From positions 124,001 to 188,000 of the forward strand of contig MKVK01000043.1 of assembly GCA_001898825.1 (NCBI GenBank): a stretch of 64,000 bases of DNA. The letters are read 5' to 3'. Positions 8,549-17,024 of this stretch are shown one piece after another. Source of the DNA: Magnetospirillum sp. 64-120. GTDB lineage: Bacteria > Pseudomonadota > Alphaproteobacteria > Rhodospirillales > Magnetospirillaceae. Both the position numbers and the translations under genes were made by a program. Numbering within the stretch: the first letter of the stretch is position 1; each line of letters opens with the position of its first letter. Under the pieces are notes generated by a model, which worked only from the letters and a program-made list of their open reading frames with translations, was not told where the DNA came from and made no database searches.

Positions 8549-11005
8549 ATGCGCGGTTTCGCGCCTTTGGCCTTAGGTACAGCAATGCTGGCGGCGACAC
8601 CGGCCCGCGCCCAGGACGCGGTCGGCACGAATATGCCGTTCTGGGCCGATCCCTTGTCCATGGCCTTAGGGGCGGTGGTGCTGGCCAGCGTGCTGGTGCC
8701 GGCGCTGTTGTGGCTGCGCCTGCGCCTGAACCGGATCGGCCAGAACGCCGCCCTGGCCGAGATGCAGGCCGAAGCCCTGCGGGAATGTCTGGCCACGTCA
8801 CCCGACGGCTATGCCTGCTGGCATGACGATTTCACCTGTTCGCGGCGTTTGGCGGTGTTGTTGAGCCTGCCCAAGGGCATGGAATCCACCGAGGCCGACG
8901 TGTTGGCGGCGTTCGACGCCAGTGATTCCCTGCATCTGGAACAGGCCATCACCCGGTTGCGCCAAGACGGCGACGCCTTCGAGATGGATCTGGCGCTGGA
9001 CCAGTCGTCGCGGCGCATCCGTGCCATGGGGACGCGGGCCACCAATCCCGGCGGCGACGTGCTGGCCGATCTGGTGTGGTTCCGCGACGTCAGCGACAGC
9101 GCCGGCGCGGTGGATGACCTTGCCCGCTCGCTGCACGCTTTGGCCGCCGACGCCACCTATCTGAAGGCCGCCATCGACGCGCTTCCCATGCCGGTCTGGC
9201 TGCGCGACGAGGATTTGTCGGTGCTGATGGTCAACCAGGCCTATGCCGGCGCGGTCGAGGCCGCCAGCCCCGAAGCGGTGCTGCAGGCCCAGGTGGAATT
9301 GGCCGCCGACGACACGGTGCGCGAGGCCCGCGCCTTGGCCGCCCGCGCCCGGGCCAGCGGCGAGCCGCGCTCGGCCGAATTCCATCTGGTGCTGGCCGGG
9401 GCCCGCCGACTGGCCCATGTCACCGAAATCCCCATCACGGTGGGTGAATCCCTGCTGACCGTCGGTCTGGTCCAGGACCACACCCGCATCGAGGAATTGC
9501 AGGAACAACTGGCGCATCATGTCAGCGCCCAGGTGGAAGTCCTCGAACGGCTGTCCACCGCCATCGCCATCTACACCACCGATACCCGGCTGGCGTTTTT
9601 CAACACCGCCTTCCTGAAGCTGTGGCGGATGGAGCGCGACTGGCTGGGCAGTCAACCCACCTATGGCGCGGTGATGGATGCCTTGCGCGATCGCCGCCTG
9701 TTGCCGGAAGCCGCCGATTACCGGGCGCTGAAGGAAGAGGAACTGAAACGCTTCATCTCGCTGATCGACCCCATCGAGACGTTGATGCACCTGCCCGACG
9801 GCCGCACCCTGCGTCGGGTGGTCAGCCCGCATCCTTATGGCGGCCTGATCTTCACCTATGAAGACTTCACCGACACCTTGGCCATGGAACGCTCGTTCAA
9901 CACCGCCATGGCGGTGCAGCGGGCCACCTTGGACCACCTGCACGAAGGCTTGGCGGTGTTCGGCGACGACCGTCGGCTGAAACTGTCCAACCCGGCCTTC
10001 GCCCGCATGTGGGGATTGTCCGACGACGATCTGACCGGCGAGCCGCATCTGAACGAATTGGTGGAACGCCTGCGCCCCTATTTCGAAGGCCGCCCCGACC
10101 GCGCGTCCACTTGGGCGCCGGCCCGCGAACGGCTGCTGTCGCAGGTGGGCGACCGCCAGGGCGGCGAATGGCGGCTGGAACGCCAGGACGGCATGATCCT
10201 GGATTGCGCCGCCGTGCCGTTGCCTGACGGCGCCAGTTTGGTGGCTTTCCTGGATGTCACCGACAGCGCCCGGGTCGAACGCGCCCTGATCGAACGCAAC
10301 GAGGCTCTGGCCGCCGCCGACGCGCTGAAAAGCGAATTCATGTCCAACGTTTCGGCGGAAGTGGCCAAGCCGCTGACCACCATCATCGGCTTCGCCGAAA
10401 TGCTGGATTCCGATTATTTCGGCAAGCTGACCAAGCGCCAGCACGATTACATGCGGGGCATCGTCGAGGCCGGCAACGCCCTGAAGTCGCTGGTGTCGGA
10501 CATTCTGGACCTGGCCGCCATCGAAGCCGGCCACCTGACCCTGGAACTGGACACCGTGGATGTTCACCCCATGCTGGCCTCGGTCCTGGGGCTGGTGCGC
10601 GAACGGGTGCGCGAAAAGAAACAGCAGCTGGATTTCGACTGCCCGCTGGACATCGGCTGGATCGTCGCCGACCAGCGCCGCCTGCGTCAGGTGATGTTCA
10701 ACCTGATCGGCAACGCGGTGAAGTACACCCCCAACGGCGGCGCCATCACCGTTTCCGCCCAGCGCCGCGACGGCGAAGTGGCGCTGATCGTCGCCGATAC
10801 CGGCCCCGGTATCCCGCCCGAGGACATGGACCGGGTGTTCGACAGCTTCGTCCGCACCATCCACGACGGCCAGGACGGCGCCGGCCTGGGCCTGGCCCTG
10901 GTGCGCCGCTTCGTCGAATTGCACGGCGGCACGGTGGAACTGCAGTCCCAACCCGGCCAGGGCACCACGGTCACCGTGCGCTTGCCGGCCGGGGCGGGGG
11001 AGTGA
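8549..11005 (+). CDS. divL: DivL-like PAS pseudokinase with Ala at the phospho-acceptor site
   Basis: The protein has a signal-peptide-like start, one TM helix (GAVVLASVLVPALLWLRL), several PAS-like regions across residues ~80-580, then a histidine-kinase DHp and HATPase module. In the H-box, SNVSAEVAKPLTTIIGFAEML, the histidine is replaced by Ala603 and ELRTPL by EVAKPL. The following segment YFGKLTKRQHDYM and the overall layout resemble Caulobacter DivL, the tyrosine-bearing pseudokinase that controls CckA and thereby CtrA. The ATP site looks intact: N-box NLIGNAVKYTP, G1 DTGPGIPPED, G2 GAGLGLALVRRF. AAAGGGGGA precedes the chosen ATG; an in-frame ATG 26 codons upstream is less likely. It probably senses or relays signals without autophosphorylation. 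The DivL name is an inference from architecture; a generic PAS hybrid pseudokinase is the alternative. Confidence 0.7.
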   Translation: MRGFAPLALGTAMLAATPARAQDAVGTNMPFWADPLSMALGAVVLASVLVPALLWLRLRLNRIGQNAALAEMQAEALRECLATSPDGYACWHDDFTCSRRLAVLLSLPKGMESTEADVLAAFDASDSLHLEQAITRLRQDGDAFEMDLALDQSSRRIRAMGTRATNPGGDVLADLVWFRDVSDSAGAVDDLARSLHALAADATYLKAAIDALPMPVWLRDEDLSVLMVNQAYAGAVEAASPEAVLQAQVELAADDTVREARALAARARASGEPRSAEFHLVLAGARRLAHVTEIPITVGESLLTVGLVQDHTRIEELQEQLAHHVSAQVEVLERLSTAIAIYTTDTRLAFFNTAFLKLWRMERDWLGSQPTYGAVMDALRDRRLLPEAADYRALKEEELKRFISLIDPIETLMHLPDGRTLRRVVSPHPYGGLIFTYEDFTDTLAMERSFNTAMAVQRATLDHLHEGLAVFGDDRRLKLSNPAFARMWGLSDDDLTGEPHLNELVERLRPYFEGRPDRASTWAPARERLLSQVGDRQGGEWRLERQDGMILDCAAVPLPDGASLVAFLDVTDSARVERALIERNEALAAADALKSEFMSNVSAEVAKPLTTIIGFAEMLDSDYFGKLTKRQHDYMRGIVEAGNALKSLVSDILDLAAIEAGHLTLELDTVDVHPMLASVLGLVRERVREKKQQLDFDCPLDIGWIVADQRRLRQVMFNLIGNAVKYTPNGGAITVSAQRRDGEVALIVADTGPGIPPEDMDRVFDSFVRTIHDGQDGAGLGLALVRRFVELHGGTVELQSQPGQGTTVTVRLPAGAGE

Positions 11006-12220
11006 TTACCGCCCCAGCACCTTGGGCACCCGGTTCAGCCGCAGCTTGAAGGCGTCGGGCATGCCCTTGCCCAGAAGCGGGCGCAGATACAGGCGGAAGG
11101 CGTCGGTGACGTCGGTGCCGGAAGCTGCGATGAATTCGTCTTCCATCACCCGGGTCTTGCCGGCCACCGCGTCCAGCGGCATCAGCTTGTAATCCACTGA
11201 ATAAAAGCCGGTGCGTTGGATGGTCACCGAGCCGTCCTGGTCGCCCCACATGGCGAACTGCACCGCCTTTTCGCCCACTTCCCGGGCCTCGCGCTGATCC
11301 ACGTCGGAGACGCAGCCGACGAAGGACCGCTGCAAATAGCCAAAGGTGTCGCCGCGCACCCGCTTGATGCCCAGCTTGTCCTTGATTTCCTGGCACAACA
11401 GGTCGGCCAGGGCGCCGGTGCCGGAAAGCTGGACGTTGCCGTGGGCGTCCTTTTCGATTTCCTTGGCCAATTGGGTGATGATCGGACTGCCCGATTGGTC
11501 GTGGATGCCTTCCGACGCGGCGATGACGCAGCGGCCGTATTTGTCCATGGTGGCTTTGACGTCGGAGAGGAAGCCATCGACGCTGAAGGTGCGTTCCGGC
11601 AGATAGATCAAATGCGGCCCGTCATCGGGGAACTTCTTGCCCAGCGCCGAGGCGGCGGTCAAAAAGCCGGCATGGCGGCCCATCACCACCGCCAGGTAGA
11701 CGCCGGGCAGCGCCGCGTTGTCCAAATTGGCGCCCATGAAGCTTTGCGCCACGAAACGGGCGGCGGACGGAAAGCCCGGCGTGTGGTCGTTATGGACCAG
11801 ATCGTTGTCGATGGTCTTGGGGATGTGGATGCACCTGAGCGGATAGCCGGCCTTCCTGGCTTCCTCGGACACGATGCGCACGGTGTCCGACGAATCGTTG
11901 CCGCCGATATAGAAGAAATAGGCGATGCCGTGGGCCTGCAGGACCTTGAAGATTTCCTGGCAGTATTTCAGGTCTGGCTTGTCCCGCGTCGAACCCAGGG
12001 CCGAGGATGGGGTTTCCGCCACCATTTCCAGGTTGTGGCTGGTTTCCTGGGTCAGATCCAGGAAGTCCTCGTTGACGATGCCGCGCACGCCGTGATAGGC
12101 GCCATAGACCAGGTCGACGTTGCGGAACTTCCGGGCTTCCAGCACCACGCCGGCCATGGATTGATTGATGACGGCGGTCGGACCGCCCCCTTGCGCCACC
12201 AGAACCTTGCCGTGCAACAT
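11006..12220 (-). CDS. pfp: Pyrophosphate-type 6-phosphofructokinase
   Basis: This enzyme interconverts fructose 6-phosphate and fructose 1,6-bisphosphate. The N-terminal GGGPTAVINQS loop and FYIGGNDSSDT are the phosphoryl-donor site. The second Gly of the ATP-type GGDGS motif is Asp here, and the catalytic loop reads PKTIDND with Lys instead of the Gly of ATP enzymes. These two residues mark pyrophosphate-dependent forms, so the reaction is reversible and can serve gluconeogenesis. VMGRHAGFLTA and IYLPERTF are the substrate-site blocks. The length of 404 residues fits the group. The gene abuts the stop of the DivL-like gene tail to tail, and a weakly purine-rich GGATCGTCCC lies before the ATG. 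Confidence 0.9.
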   Translation of the reverse strand: MLHGKVLVAQGGGPTAVINQSMAGVVLEARKFRNVDLVYGAYHGVRGIVNEDFLDLTQETSHNLEMVAETPSSALGSTRDKPDLKYCQEIFKVLQAHGIAYFFYIGGNDSSDTVRIVSEEARKAGYPLRCIHIPKTIDNDLVHNDHTPGFPSAARFVAQSFMGANLDNAALPGVYLAVVMGRHAGFLTAASALGKKFPDDGPHLIYLPERTFSVDGFLSDVKATMDKYGRCVIAASEGIHDQSGSPIITQLAKEIEKDAHGNVQLSGTGALADLLCQEIKDKLGIKRVRGDTFGYLQRSFVGCVSDVDQREAREVGEKAVQFAMWGDQDGSVTIQRTGFYSVDYKLMPLDAVAGKTRVMEDEFIAASGTDVTDAFRLYLRPLLGKGMPDAFKLRLNRVPKVLGR

Positions 12221-12353
12221 GGGACGATCCTCCGGTTGTTTGGATCAGCATAAGCCCAAAAATCGGCCCTGGGCCAGGGGCAAGGGACCTTGTCCGACCA
12301 AAGGGCAGGACCCATGTAGGGGGCTGTCACTGCCCGAAAGAGGAGTTTGAAGA

Positions 12354-12521
12354 GTGAGTGTCGAATCGCCTTGTATTTCCGTCTGTCAGATGGACGAAGA
12401 CGGCTATTGCATCGGCTGCGGCCGGACCATCGATGAAATCCGTGGTTGGAAGCGTTCCTCGGACGAGGAAAAGCAGGAAGTGCTGGGCCGGGTGGCCGAA
12501 CGCCAGGGACACGGCGCGTGA
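12354..12521 (+). CDS. DUF1289 family small protein
   Basis: A 55-residue protein starting at GTG, with AGGAG 8 bases upstream (12341-12345). The sequence begins SVESPCISVCQMD and continues GYCIGCGRTIDEI, so four cysteines are arranged C-x3-C and C-x2-C, the DUF1289 signature, followed by the conserved helix with Trp (RGWKRSS). These small proteins are widespread in proteobacteria and presumably bind zinc or an iron-sulfur cluster; no function is established that I know of. The stop overlaps the GTG start of the DUF924 gene (GTGA), so the two are translationally coupled. Confidence 0.88.
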   Translation: MSVESPCISVCQMDEDGYCIGCGRTIDEIRGWKRSSDEEKQEVLGRVAERQGHGA

Positions 12522-13066
12522 CCGATCCACAGGCCCGGGCGGTGCTGGACTTCTGGTTCGGCCCCGGCATGGAAAAGCGCTGGTTCGCCGCCGATCCTGC
12601 CCTTGATCGCGAACTGGCCGAACGCTTCGGCACCGAACTGGCCCTGGCGGCGCAAGGCCAGCTGGACCATTGGCTGGAAGATCGTGACGACGCCCTGGCC
12701 CTGGTCATCGTGCTGGACCAGTTCCCGCGCAACATCTTTCGTGGCAAGTACCAGGCCTTCGCCTTCGATTCCAAGGCCCTGGCCCTGTCCGAGGCCGCCA
12801 TCCTGCGCGGCCACGACCAAGGGCTTTCCCCCATCCGCCGCCGCTTCCTGTATCTGCCGTTCATGCATTCGGAATCGTTGCCGGACCAAAAGCATTGCGT
12901 GCGCCTGTTCGAAGCCGCCGGCGACGACCCGGACGGCCTGGATTATGCCCGCCGTCACCTGCAGGTGATCCAGCGCTTCGACCGCTTCCCGCAGCGCAAC
13001 GAAGCCTTGGAGCGGGAAAACACCCCCGAGGAAGAAGAATTTTTGCGCACAGCCGAAAGATGGTGA
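12518..13066 (+). CDS. DUF924 family protein
   Basis: A 182-residue all-helical protein of the DUF924 family, distantly TPR-like. Family landmarks are the opening AVLDFWFGPGMEKRWFAADPALD, the central VIVLDQFPRNIFRG and YLPFMHSE, and the closing IQRFDRFPQRNEALGR-like block (here FDRFPQRNEALERE, then TPEEEEFL). I use the GTG at 12518 because it overlaps the DUF1289 stop; an upstream ATG at 12446 would run inside that gene and adds 24 residues without family similarity. Function is unknown. Confidence 0.9.
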   Translation: MTDPQARAVLDFWFGPGMEKRWFAADPALDRELAERFGTELALAAQGQLDHWLEDRDDALALVIVLDQFPRNIFRGKYQAFAFDSKALALSEAAILRGHDQGLSPIRRRFLYLPFMHSESLPDQKHCVRLFEAAGDDPDGLDYARRHLQVIQRFDRFPQRNEALERENTPEEEEFLRTAERW

Positions 13067-13080
13067 CTGGCTTAAATTAA

Positions 13081-13095
13081 GCAATCAATGATTGC
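13081..13095. repeat. 15-base palindrome upstream of the phospholipase-like gene
   Basis: GCAATCAATGATTGC is a perfect 7-1-7 inverted repeat in an AT-rich pocket, 48 bases before the start of the next gene. It has the form of a dimeric regulator site; no regulator can be named. Confidence 0.4.
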
Positions 13096-13143
13096 AAACC
13101 GTGCCTCCCTTGCTATGCTGGGCGCAAAGCAAGGGAGGGGCCT

Positions 13144-14064
13144 ATGGCGGGCGGTTATACTCATGTGACCCTGGCCGACCGCGCCCATCTGCGGTTGGAA
13201 CAGGTGGAAGGTCTTGACGGCGACGACCTGCTGGCCGTCGGCACCTTGCCCAGCACCTGCATTCTGGGTGCGGTGGGGCCGGATTACCCCTATCTGGCGG
13301 TGGCGGCCCTTGGCCTGAAACAGGGCGTGTGGGCGGACCGCATGCATTACGAAAATACCGCCGAGCCCATTCGCCACGCGGTGCGTTGGCTGCGTGACAA
13401 TCGCGCCGCGCCGCACCGTCCTTATGCCCTGTCCTGGCTGTTCGGTTATGCCTCGCATGTGGCCACCGATTTGACCATCCACCCGGTGGTCATGCGCAAG
13501 GTCGGCCCCTATCAGGGCAACGAGGTCGCGCATCGGACCTGCGAAATGAATCAGGACGTGCACATCTGGAAAAGCCGTCGCCTGGGCGACATTTCCGAGG
13601 CCGAGTATTTCAGCGCCCTTTACGACCAGAACACCGTCGACGGCAAGCTGCATCCGGCGATCAGCCAATTGTGGACCTCCATGCTGGCCCACGCCTATCC
13701 GGCGGCACCGCGGGACGCCGACCTGCAATCCTGGCATTCGGGGTTTCATCGGGCCATTTCCCTGGTCGGCAACCTGCCGGTTTTCGCCCGCCATCTGCTG
13801 GCGGGCAAGGGCCAAGCCTATCCGGTCACGGTCGATCCGCAATATGTGGAAAACCTGGATACGCCGGCCGGTCGCATGCATTTCGACAAGGTGTGTGATC
13901 GCGCGGTGGAAAACATTGTGTGGATGTGGAACCGCATCGGCCGGGCCATGGCGGCTTCGACGCCGGCCGGGGCCGAACAGGAACTGGCGGTGGTTCCCGC
14001 CGCCAACCTGGATACCGGGCTTTATCTGGATCAGCCCGGCCGCCTGGCCATGTGGAGGCAGTGA
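13144..14064 (+). CDS. Zinc-dependent phospholipase C family protein
   Basis: The sequence fits the zinc-dependent phospholipase C/S1-P1-like fold. The N-terminus MAGGYTHVTLADRAH places a histidine near the start, the usual first metal ligand. LGAVGPDYPYL supplies the conserved Asp, DRMHYENT a further His, and WLFGYASHVATDLTIHPVV the H-x3-D...H cluster typical of the family. No signal peptide is visible, so it is cytoplasmic unlike the secreted Clostridium and Bacillus toxins. Length is 306 residues. The substrate is unknown. A small secreted protein gene follows after 2 bases and may be co-transcribed. Confidence 0.75.
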   Translation: MAGGYTHVTLADRAHLRLEQVEGLDGDDLLAVGTLPSTCILGAVGPDYPYLAVAALGLKQGVWADRMHYENTAEPIRHAVRWLRDNRAAPHRPYALSWLFGYASHVATDLTIHPVVMRKVGPYQGNEVAHRTCEMNQDVHIWKSRRLGDISEAEYFSALYDQNTVDGKLHPAISQLWTSMLAHAYPAAPRDADLQSWHSGFHRAISLVGNLPVFARHLLAGKGQAYPVTVDPQYVENLDTPAGRMHFDKVCDRAVENIVWMWNRIGRAMAASTPAGAEQELAVVPAANLDTGLYLDQPGRLAMWRQ

Positions 14065-14066
14065 CG

Positions 14067-14462
14067 ATGTGGCGCTTGCTTGTCCTGATGCTGTTCCTGG
14101 CCGCGCCGGCCTGCGCCGACGAAGCGGCCCGCATGAACGAATTGGCGGCGCGAACCACGCTGGTGGCGCGTGCGGTCCATTTCACCGTGCGGTCCAGCAC
14201 GGTGCCGGCCGAGTTGACCGGCGAGGGTTTGATCGAGCGGGCAACCCGGCTCAATCCGTCCATGCTGGATGATTTCCGCGATTACACCATCACCGCCCAG
14301 CGCGATGGATTGGTCAGCTCGGTGCTGGTGTGCGATAAAAAAGCCCAGGTGGCATTGATCGAGGATGCCGGGTGCACCCAGGAAGTGGAACGGCATTCCT
14401 GGCAGGCACGGCCCCGCCTGCCCTGCGACTTCACCTTGGATTTGGGGGCGGTTTGCCGCTAA
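14067..14462 (+). CDS. Small secreted hypothetical protein
   Basis: A 131-residue protein with a Sec signal peptide (MWRLLVLMLFLAAPACADE), so it should be periplasmic. A GGAGG ribosome site overlaps the end of the phospholipase-like gene just upstream. The mature part contains three cysteines (VLVCDKK, DAGCTQE, and a final AVCR plus LPCDF), which could form disulfides. I do not recognise the family. The position directly behind the phospholipase-like gene suggests an operon, but a functional link is only inference. Confidence 0.7.
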   Translation: MWRLLVLMLFLAAPACADEAARMNELAARTTLVARAVHFTVRSSTVPAELTGEGLIERATRLNPSMLDDFRDYTITAQRDGLVSSVLVCDKKAQVALIEDAGCTQEVERHSWQARPRLPCDFTLDLGAVCR

Positions 14463-14526
14463 GCCCAGCCTTGCCCGCCGTCCTTTCAACAGGCAAAGTA
14501 TCGCCGGGTGGATCGGGGGACCCGGC

Positions 14527-16281
14527 GTGGCCGACGAAGTACGCATCAGATACAGTGATTACCGACGCGAAACCCGCGTCCGCAAGAAGCCGCTCAGCTA
14601 TAGCAAGCTGACGCGTCTGGCGGCGCAGCGCCGCGAGGAACAGAACGCCCCGCGTTGGCGCCGGGTGCGGCTTAGCCCGCCGCAGATGGCCACCATCCTG
14701 GCCCCTTACGTGGGCGGCAAGGCGGGCGAGCAATTCCGCGCCATCGCCCCCTTGGCCCTGTATTTGGCGGTGTTCCAGATGCTGGTCCTGCACCAGCACA
14801 TCAACCAGCCCTGGGTGGTGCTGGGCGGTCTGGTCGCCACCCTTTTCGGCCTGATGCTGTTCATGGAAGGCCTGCGCCTGGGGCTGATGCCGTTCGGCGA
14901 GACTATCGGCCATTACCTGCCGCGTCATCATGGATTGCGTTCGGTCTTGCTGGTGGCGCTGACATTGGGCATGGGGGTCACCTTCGCCGAGCCGGCCATC
15001 GGCGCGCTTCGCGCCGCCGGTTCCCTGGTCCGGCCCGAACGCGCCCCCTACCTTTACGCCCTGCTGAACGGCTGGTCCCATTGGCTGGTGCTGGCGGTGG
15101 CCGCCGGTGTCGGCTTGGCGGCGGTGGTCGGCATGCTGATGTTCCTGCGCTGCTGGAGCCTGAAGACCCCCGCCAGCCTGTGCACCCTGGCCGCCTTGGG
15201 CCTGACCTGGCTGATGGTCGACGATCCGCTGCTGGCCCCCTTGGTGGGACTGGCCTGGGATTGCGGCGGCGTCACCACCGGGCCGGTGACGGTGCCCCTG
15301 GTGCTGGCCTTGGGGATCGGCGTCGCCGGTTCCGCCGGCAAGGGCGAAAGCTCGCTGGTCGGCTTTGGCATCGTCACCCTGGCGTCCCTGTTGCCGGTGA
15401 TCATGGTGCTGGGCCTGGGGCTGCTGATGGCGCAGGTGCTGACCCCCGAACAGGCCATGGCCCTGGGGGGCGAAGCCGCCGAAACCGGTTGGATGTCGGC
15501 GACGCCCGCGGCCGAGATCATCGGGGCGCTGCGCGCCATCTTGCCGCTGGTGGCTTTTCTGGCCCTGGTCGCCCGTTTCGCCCGCGCCGCCATCGCCGAC
15601 CGTCCGGTGCTGGTCTTCGGCATCGTGCTGGCGGTTCTGGGCATGGCCCTGTTCAACATCGGCCTGACCTATGGGCTGTCGTCCCTGGGCGGGCAGACCG
15701 GTTCGGTGGTGCCCGGTGCCTTCGCCCGCCTGCCCGGCCTGCATGAAAGCCCCATGTACGATTACGCCGTCGGCGTGGTGGTGGCGGTGCTGTTCGCCTG
15801 GGCCTTGGGGTTCGGCGCCACCATCGCCGAGCCGGCCTTGAACGCCATGGGGGCGACGGTGGAAACCCTGTCCAACGGCGCTTTCGGCAAGCGCATGCTG
15901 ATCTGGGCGGTGTCGGCCGGGGTGGCCTGCGGTCTGGGGGCCGGGGTGGTCAAGCTGGTTCTGGACCTGCCGCTGTGGTGGTTCCTGCTGCCCGGCTATT
16001 CCATCGCCTTGGCTTTGACCTGGGTGTCCAGCGAAACCTTCGTCAACGTGGGCTGGGACAGCGCCGGGGTCACCACCGGGCCGGTGACCGTTCCCCTGGT
16101 CCTGGCCATGGGCTTGGGCTTCGGCGGCGCCGTCGGCGCGGTGGATGGTTTCGGCATGCTGGCCCTGGCGTCGCTGGGGCCCATCCTGACCGTTTTGGGC
16201 CTGGGCCTGTTCATCCGGGTGCGCCTGAAGCTGTTGTCCTGGCGCAGCCGTTCCTTCGACCCGCAGGAGGCGGGCTTATGA
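14527..16281 (+). CDS. DUF1538 family integral membrane protein
   Basis: A 584-residue polytopic membrane protein. The GTG start is preceded by GGGGGA at 14515-14520 and yields a basic cytoplasmic N-terminus (DEVRIRYSDYRRETRVRKK). The membrane part is an internal duplication: VTFAEPAIGAL and later ATIAEPALNAM, and the motif GVTTGPVTVPLVLA twice (around residues 248 and 514), each followed by a Gly-rich helix and LASL.P...VLGLGL. Two related halves with a repeated substrate-type motif suggest a transporter or channel, though none is established for DUF1538. It overlaps the next gene as ATGA and sits in an operon with two P-II-like proteins, which suggests its activity is gated by them. Confidence 0.85.
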   Translation: MADEVRIRYSDYRRETRVRKKPLSYSKLTRLAAQRREEQNAPRWRRVRLSPPQMATILAPYVGGKAGEQFRAIAPLALYLAVFQMLVLHQHINQPWVVLGGLVATLFGLMLFMEGLRLGLMPFGETIGHYLPRHHGLRSVLLVALTLGMGVTFAEPAIGALRAAGSLVRPERAPYLYALLNGWSHWLVLAVAAGVGLAAVVGMLMFLRCWSLKTPASLCTLAALGLTWLMVDDPLLAPLVGLAWDCGGVTTGPVTVPLVLALGIGVAGSAGKGESSLVGFGIVTLASLLPVIMVLGLGLLMAQVLTPEQAMALGGEAAETGWMSATPAAEIIGALRAILPLVAFLALVARFARAAIADRPVLVFGIVLAVLGMALFNIGLTYGLSSLGGQTGSVVPGAFARLPGLHESPMYDYAVGVVVAVLFAWALGFGATIAEPALNAMGATVETLSNGAFGKRMLIWAVSAGVACGLGAGVVKLVLDLPLWWFLLPGYSIALALTWVSSETFVNVGWDSAGVTTGPVTVPLVLAMGLGFGGAVGAVDGFGMLALASLGPILTVLGLGLFIRVRLKLLSWRSRSFDPQEAGL

Positions 16282-16640
16282 CCCTGACCATTCCCGTACT
16301 GACCGACGTTCATCTGATCACCTGCATTGTTCAGCGCGGCCGTGCCGACGCCGTGGTCAAGGCCGCCATCGAGGCCGGCGCCGAAGGGGCCACCATCCAC
16401 TTCGCCCGCGGCACCGGCCTGCGCGAGAAGCTGGGGCTGCTGGCGGTGGCGGTGAACGCCGAAAAGGAAGTGATTTCCATCGCCGTGTCGCGCGAACAGT
16501 TGAATTACGTGTTCGAGCGTATGTTCCTGGCCGGCAAGCTGGACACGCCGGGCATGGGCTTCATGTATGTCACCCCGGTGGAGCGCGCCGCCACCCATAT
16601 CCCCCAAGAAATCCTGGAGAAGCTGACCGGTGAGCGCTGA
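16278..16640 (+). CDS. P-II-like signalling protein, first of two
   Basis: A 120-residue protein with the beta-alpha-beta ferredoxin-like pattern of P-II/GlnB proteins: HLITCIVQRGRADAVVKAAIEAGAEGATI, then FARGTGLREKLGLL in place of the T-loop. No uridylylation tyrosine motif is visible. ISIAVSREQLNYVFERMFLAGKL and the C-terminal MGFMYVTPVERAATHIP complete the fold. Its ATG overlaps the DUF1538 stop and its end overlaps the next P-II-like gene by 11 bases, so all three are coupled. Known P-II proteins gate membrane transporters (GlnK-AmtB, SbtB-SbtA), so a ligand-controlled lid on the DUF1538 protein is a reasonable inference. Confidence 0.8.
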   Translation: MTLTIPVLTDVHLITCIVQRGRADAVVKAAIEAGAEGATIHFARGTGLREKLGLLAVAVNAEKEVISIAVSREQLNYVFERMFLAGKLDTPGMGFMYVTPVERAATHIPQEILEKLTGER

Positions 16641-16968
16641 TCCCGCCCAATGGCTGATCCGCTGCGTCGTCTCGGGCGGCGCCACCCGGCCGTTCTTGTC
16701 CAAGCTGGCGCGCGAGATGGGGGTTTGGGATTTCTTCTTCACCGGTTCGCGCTCGGCGGTGGCCGATCATTCGCGCACCCGGGCCCGTGTCGTCCAGTTC
16801 ATCGAGAACGAGGAATTCTTCATCGTCGTCCCCGACCGCCGTCTGGCCGAGGTCATGGAGTTCTGCTACGTGCAGCTGAAGATCGGCTCGCCCGGGCGCG
16901 GCAGCCTGTACGTCACCCCGGTGGAACGGCTGTCGCCCTTCATCCCGCCGCTGGACCATCAGGACTGA
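16630..16968 (+). CDS. P-II-like signalling protein, second of two
   Basis: A divergent 112-residue relative of the preceding gene, starting at GTG inside it. The core strands WLIRCVVSGGATRPFLSKLAREMGVW, FFIVVPDRRLAEVMEFCYVQLKI and GRGSLYVTPVERLSPFIPP match P-II topology. The T-loop region (GSRSAVADHSRTRARVV) differs from both GlnB and the upstream copy. The pair may form mixed trimers or bind different ligands. It ends the operon; an msbA transcription unit begins 57 bases later. Confidence 0.75.
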   Translation: MSADPAQWLIRCVVSGGATRPFLSKLAREMGVWDFFFTGSRSAVADHSRTRARVVQFIENEEFFIVVPDRRLAEVMEFCYVQLKIGSPGRGSLYVTPVERLSPFIPPLDHQD

Positions 16969-17024
16969 ACGGGGTTCCCCGCCTGGGGGCGGCGTGCTAA
17001 TGTCCCGGCGCCATACCGCCGCAC

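Noticed and set aside
8798-10951. 717-codon open frame opposite the DivL-like gene
   Set aside because: The product is low-complexity (Gly/Gln/His-rich), without domains, while the plus strand encodes clear PAS and kinase motifs.
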